From Sepiola atlantica (Eukaryota > Mollusca > Cephalopoda > Sepiida > Sepiolidae), in NCBI GenBank assembly GCA_963556195.1, contig CAUVYP010001196.1:43001-107000 (forward strand): a DNA stretch of 64,000 nt. Direction: 5' to 3'. How positions within the stretch are numbered: the first letter of the stretch is position 1; every line of letters starts with the position of its first letter. Shown here in pieces: positions 63,401 to 64,000 of the stretch. The position numbers and the translations under genes are program-made. The notes beneath the pieces were generated by a model. That model did no database searches. It was not told where the DNA came from and was given only the letters and a program-made list of their open reading frames with translations.

Positions 63401-64000
63401 AACAAAGTCATCTATTTACAATGCTTTAGAATCGAACTTTAAACGATATCATCTATTTTCAAACCTTAAGAATCCGCAACTTGAACAAAGTCATCTATTT
63501 ACAATGCTTTAGAATCCGACTTTAAACGATATCATCTACTTTCAAACATTAAGAATCCGCAACTTGAACAATGTCATCTATTTACAATGCTTTAGAATGC
63601 GACTTTAATGTAATAAAGTCATCTACTTACAATGCTTTAGAATCGTACTTTAAACAATATCATCTATTTTAGTCCGCCACTTGAACAATGTCATCTATTT
63701 ACAATGCTTTAGAATCGGACTTGAAACTATATCATCTATTTTCAAACATTCAGAAACCGTACCTTGAACAAAGTCATCTATTTACAATGCTTTAGAATCC
63801 TACATTAAACGATATCATCTATTTTAAAACCTAAAGAATCCGCAACTTGAACACAGTCATCTATTTACAATGCCTTAGAATCCGACTTTAAACGATATCA
63901 TGTATTTTCAAACCTTAAGAATCTGCAACTTGAACAAAGTCATCTATTAACAATGCTTTAGAATCTGACTTTAAACAATATCATCTATTTTTAAACCTTA
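60484..64000. repeat. Large diverged higher-order repeat, copy 2 (runs off the window)
   Basis: Colinear with 53190-58690 but shorter. Relative to copy 1 it lacks about 579 bp (seven units) between the first two matching stretches, about 167 bp (two units) near 61.97 kb, and about 1317 bp (about 16 units) at a junction near 62.25 kb, and it has one extra unit near 63.43 kb. At the 62.25-kb junction the sequence passes from the counterpart of 55.7 kb to the counterpart of 57.0 kb within an ordinary AACTTGAACAAAG stretch. The match continues to the last base. The open frame at 61117-61299 starts at TTG and is a by-product. Confidence 0.85.

Larger units (their letters stand above)
1..64000. repeat. 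83-bp dimeric satellite DNA array, window-long
   Basis: An 83-bp unit repeats head-to-tail from the first to the last base, about 770 copies. The first units start the motif TCCG(C/T)AACTT at 1, 84 and 167, exactly 83 apart. All units read in the same direction; I saw no inverted segment and no stretch of foreign sequence longer than a short indel. Copies differ by scattered substitutions and small indels. The array is AT-rich (about 69%) and C-rich over G on this strand. It carries no transposon, tRNA, rRNA or telomeric repeat. Arrays of this kind belong to eukaryotic centromeric, pericentromeric or subtelomeric heterochromatin; which one cannot be told here. Both ends are open, so the true array is longer. 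Confidence 0.99.

Noticed and set aside
1..64000. CRISPR array
   Set aside because: Regular spacing could suggest one, but the supposed spacers are themselves copies of the same sequence, there are no unique spacers, and no cas genes are present.
1..64000. Telomeric repeat
   Set aside because: TTTAG occurs in each unit, but never as a short TTAGG, TTAGGG or TTTAGGG tandem.
1..64000. CENP-B box in the unit
   Set aside because: Looked for TTCG followed by A and CGGG at the standard spacing on both strands of the consensus; not present.
1..64000. tRNA-derived repeat (Pol III B box) on the minus strand
   Set aside because: The minus strand has GTTCAAGTTGCGGATTC, which loosely recalls a B box, but the match to GGTTCGANTCC is poor and there is no A box or tRNA fold.
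1..64000. Promoters, terminators or riboswitches
   Set aside because: TATA-like and T-rich strings occur by base composition in every unit; none stands out from the repeat background.

Overview
The whole 64 kb window is one uninterrupted tandem satellite DNA array. I see no protein-coding gene, RNA gene, transposon, CRISPR array or unique-sequence island. The repeat unit is 83 bp, all copies lie in the same orientation, and the window holds about 770 of them. Each unit is a dimer of two related halves: A (42 bp, 8531-8572 as reference) and B (41 bp, 8573-8613). Both start with AGAATCCG, share the 10-mer TCATCTATTT, and match at about 31 of 43 aligned positions. The unit is about 31% G+C, with G much rarer than C on the given strand (8 G to 18 C).

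This is eukaryotic nuclear heterochromatin of the centromeric, pericentromeric or subtelomeric kind. The species cannot be named from the sequence. Each unit keeps three CpG sites across hundreds of diverged copies, which points to a lineage with little germline CpG methylation. That is an inference, not an identification.

The interesting structure lies above the 83-bp unit. Marker variants show that multi-unit blocks have been copied repeatedly, usually by whole numbers of units. Region by region: 1-2617, mixed units. 2618-16223, six copies of a linked haplotype with spacings of 1987-3063 bp, plus three copies of a ~600-bp block. 16224-18545, an 18-unit duplication (offset 1491). 18546-23700, mixed units and a second subfamily. 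23700-26490, a 20-unit duplication (offset exactly 1660). 26490-29420, a return of the first subfamily. 29420-33770, three copies of a 21-22-unit block. 33770-36590, mixed units with a hybrid half-unit. 36590-40036, three copies of a 19/15-unit block. 40036-40790, mixed. 40791-50380, a 4795-bp segment present twice head-to-tail, with only two differences found by eye. 50381-53189, mixed. 53190-64000, a diverged large repeat: the segment from 53.2 kb is colinear with the one from 60.5 kb, with several internal losses in the second copy. Both array ends lie outside the window.

The picture fits repeated in-register unequal exchange or replication slippage, from very recent (40.8-50.4 kb) to older (53-64 kb). 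The open reading frames present (60-89 codons) are by-products of point changes that remove stops in the satellite and are not annotated as genes. No known or novel gene system is encoded here. What merits attention is the repeat architecture itself.
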